From the NCBI RefSeq assembly GCF_018736045.1, contig NZ_CP076132.1, forward strand, positions 4,637,001 to 4,701,000: a stretch of DNA of 64,000 bases. Reading direction: 5' to 3'. Positions within the stretch are counted from its first letter, which is position 1; the number at the start of each line of letters is the position of its first letter. Below are positions 62,279-64,000 of this stretch, piece by piece. Below the pieces are notes generated by a model. That model worked only from the letters and a program-made list of their open reading frames with translations, made no database searches and was not told the DNA's origin. Origin of the DNA: Flammeovirga yaeyamensis. Its GTDB lineage: Bacteria; Bacteroidota; Bacteroidia; Cytophagales; Flammeovirgaceae. The translations under genes were made by a program, and so were the position numbers.

Positions 62279-64000
62279 ATGAAAAACATATCAACCCTAA
62301 TATTTATAACTCTATTATCCTTTTTATCATTCCAAACCGAGGCAAAAAAGATTGCTTTAGTGATCGGAATAGATACTTACGTTCCTAAGGAACAGGTCAA
62401 TCAAAAAATTACATGGAAGAATTTAAATGGTGCAGTGCGTGATGCAAATGCGATGGCAAATGTACTAAAGTGTAAATATCAATTTGATGAGATTCGTTTG
62501 CTAGATTCGCCTGATAAGACCACAATGCAGGAATTAAAATCATCTTTTCAATGGCTAGTGGATCAGACCAAGAACGGTGATATTGTATTCGTTTATTATG
62601 CAGGACATGGCTCACAGGTAGAAAACTCCATGCACTTTGAGGCCGATAAGATGCAAGAATGTATTGTTCCTTCGGATGCTTATAAAGGTGATCAAAATTA
62701 TATTTTAGATATAGAACTTAATAAATACTTCTTGGGTATCACTAAAAAGAAAGGAAAATTAACCACCATTTTTGATAGCTGCCATAGTGGATCTGTTACT
62801 AGAGGTGCAAGTTCTGGAACATCTCCTGAACCTGTAACAAGAAGTTTGAATTATACTTTCCCCGACATCAAAACGACTGTGGAGAAAACGATTCCTCCTT
62901 CAACACAGGGTGCTTTAGTGATCTCGGCTGCACAAAATAACGAATTAGCTTCTGAGACGGTTAATCAAGAAGGTCTTCCACAAGGGGCTTTTACAGATGC
63001 TTTTCTAAAGGCGATCAATGCTTCACCTGCTCAGGAAGATGCGGCTACTTTAGAAAAAAGAATCCGTTCGCTTTTAAGGTTCAGTGGTAAAACACAGACG
63101 CCTACTTTTGAAGGTGATAAAGAACGTATGTCGAGCTCTCTTTTTGGAGAGGTAGTATCTTCTTCTGATTCTCCATTATTCTTTGTGGAGAAGATAAATG
63201 CAGCAAACGGTGAATTAAAAATATTGGGAGGAGCTGCCTTACAGTTAACCAAAGGTAGTATTTTAAGTGATGACAAAGGAAATGAAATTGAAATCACTTT
63301 ACTCGATGGTATGACCAACTCTTATGGCAAAGTAGCCAAAGGCCAACTATCTGATATTAAAGAGGGTGACGCATTTGAAATTAAAACACTCATTCATAAA
63401 GGAACGGCCAACCTAAAGGTATATATTCCAGTTAGCTCTTTATCGGATGATCAATTAAAAGGTTTTTCCACTACAATTGCTTCTCTTTCTAGTGATTTTA
63501 ATATGGTAAAACCATGGGATAGTCATCAGTTTACTGTGGCCTACCAAGAAAGTGAAAAGTTATGGGTCATGACTTCTCATGATGGCAACCAAAGATCGAA
63601 CAAATCACTTGATAAAAAGAGCATTGAGTTAATGCTAAAAGAATTAGGAGGAACAAAAACAAGTACATTATCTGTTATTCTTCCATTATCAAAAGAGAAA
63701 AGTAATAAATTAAATGCAACATTAAAGGAGACGGCCACTCAGGTAACAAACAATGAGAATGAAGCTTTGTATAGTTTAGCCGGGATTTCACATCAAGGAA
63801 AATTGGCTTACTCCTGGGTCTTACTCTCTGCTGATGTTTCTCAGAATAATGAGTTAAGAACGCTGCCACTATATGCCGATCCTCAAATTTCAACATCATC
63901 CAACTTTATATTTAACCTAGAAAGCCAAGCACAAAAAATCGGTGCCGCTAAAAAGTGGATGACGTTAAGATCGCCAGTAAAGATGACATTCCCTTACGAA
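62279..64000 (+). CDS. Secreted caspase-family (C14) protein, N-terminal part (runs off the window)
   Basis: At least 574 residues; the frame is open to the window edge. ATG 62279 (an alternative ATG two codons upstream) begins a signal peptide (STLIFITLLSFLSFQTEA). The caspase p20-like domain covers about 24-260: KKIALVIGIDTY, D54 in AVRDANAMA, catalytic H110 in VYYAGHGSQV and C168 in TIFDSCHSGS. This dyad is complete, so it should be an active cysteine peptidase of the metacaspase/orthocaspase kind, cutting after basic residues in known examples. The region after about 290 is beta-rich with an unknown role. It is divergent from thrC. Confidence 0.92.
   Translation, partial: MKNISTLIFITLLSFLSFQTEAKKIALVIGIDTYVPKEQVNQKITWKNLNGAVRDANAMANVLKCKYQFDEIRLLDSPDKTTMQELKSSFQWLVDQTKNGDIVFVYYAGHGSQVENSMHFEADKMQECIVPSDAYKGDQNYILDIELNKYFLGITKKKGKLTTIFDSCHSGSVTRGASSGTSPEPVTRSLNYTFPDIKTTVEKTIPPSTQGALVISAAQNNELASETVNQEGLPQGAFTDAFLKAINASPAQEDAATLEKRIRSLLRFSGKTQTPTFEGDKERMSSSLFGEVVSSSDSPLFFVEKINAANGELKILGGAALQLTKGSILSDDKGNEIEITLLDGMTNSYGKVAKGQLSDIKEGDAFEIKTLIHKGTANLKVYIPVSSLSDDQLKGFSTTIASLSSDFNMVKPWDSHQFTVAYQESEKLWVMTSHDGNQRSNKSLDKKSIELMLKELGGTKTSTLSVILPLSKEKSNKLNATLKETATQVTNNENEALYSLAGISHQGKLAYSWVLLSADVSQNNELRTLPLYADPQISTSSNFIFNLESQAQKIGAAKKWMTLRSPVKMTFPYE

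Overview
The window looks like a chromosomal segment of a free-living, probably marine, gliding-type Bacteroidota, most likely a Cytophagales/Flammeovirga-like bacterium (genus is inference). The base composition is AT-rich. Several upstream regions carry the Bacteroidota -7 box TAnnTTTG. Lipoproteins have Bacteroidota-style lipoboxes, and there are FecI/FecR/TonB-receptor, DUF5522 and TIGR02757 genes. I see no insertion sequence, prophage, integrase or CRISPR array; most of the window is core genome with small accessory patches.

Layout. 1-8979 (minus): a chemotaxis block reading parA-like ATPase, a 2084-residue soluble chemoreceptor with 13 PAS domains, cheW, cheY and the start of cheA. 9149-17550: housekeeping genes (gpmI, an aspartate-type aminotransferase, a heptose-7-phosphate-type kinase, a CDF metal exporter, a bacterial GH3 protein) with three small secreted proteins between them. 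17713-28540: signalling and redox genes (a response regulator facing a membrane SpoIIE phosphatase, an SDR divergent from a YqhD-type alcohol dehydrogenase, an ECF sigma factor with a small membrane protein and an MsrQ-like cytochrome, and a serine hydrolase/LytS/LytTR operon with a candidate LytTR direct-repeat operator). 28586-32214: a large VIT/DUF2135 secreted protein and a beta-barrel protein. 32364-33170: eight identical tRNA-Glu(UUC) genes at an exact 105-bp period, bracketed by a good promoter and a good terminator.

33311-38522: TIGR02757, a cytochrome c, purM, rsgA, a short DUF5522 gene, a structured intergenic segment with mutually exclusive pairings, and an overlapping DUF4258-like gene pair. 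38671-46453: cell-wall and carbohydrate genes (GH73 glucosaminidase, membrane coiled-coil protein, BadF-type sugar kinase that seems to start at ATT, GHL10 hydrolase, AmpG-like transporter, GH43). 46551-56077: a lipoprotein, a tandem beta-sandwich protein, an ECF sigma/FecR/TonB-receptor cassette and a DPP-IV peptidase. 56315-60628: an AraC regulator and a yibI-yibH-tolC-like export operon with no recognisable pump. 60731-62053 is thrC, and the window ends inside a secreted caspase-family protein.

How they work together: the che block is one sensory pathway, with a cytoplasmic receptor feeding CheW/CheA/CheY and a ParA-type ATPase possibly positioning the array. The 38.6-44.7 kb genes look like peptidoglycan or amino-sugar turnover. 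The 49-53 kb cassette is a classic surface-signalled TonB uptake unit. The most unusual items are the tandemly amplified PAS receptor, the tRNA-Glu octet, the non-AUG kinase start, the structured region upstream of rsgA and the pump-less export operon.
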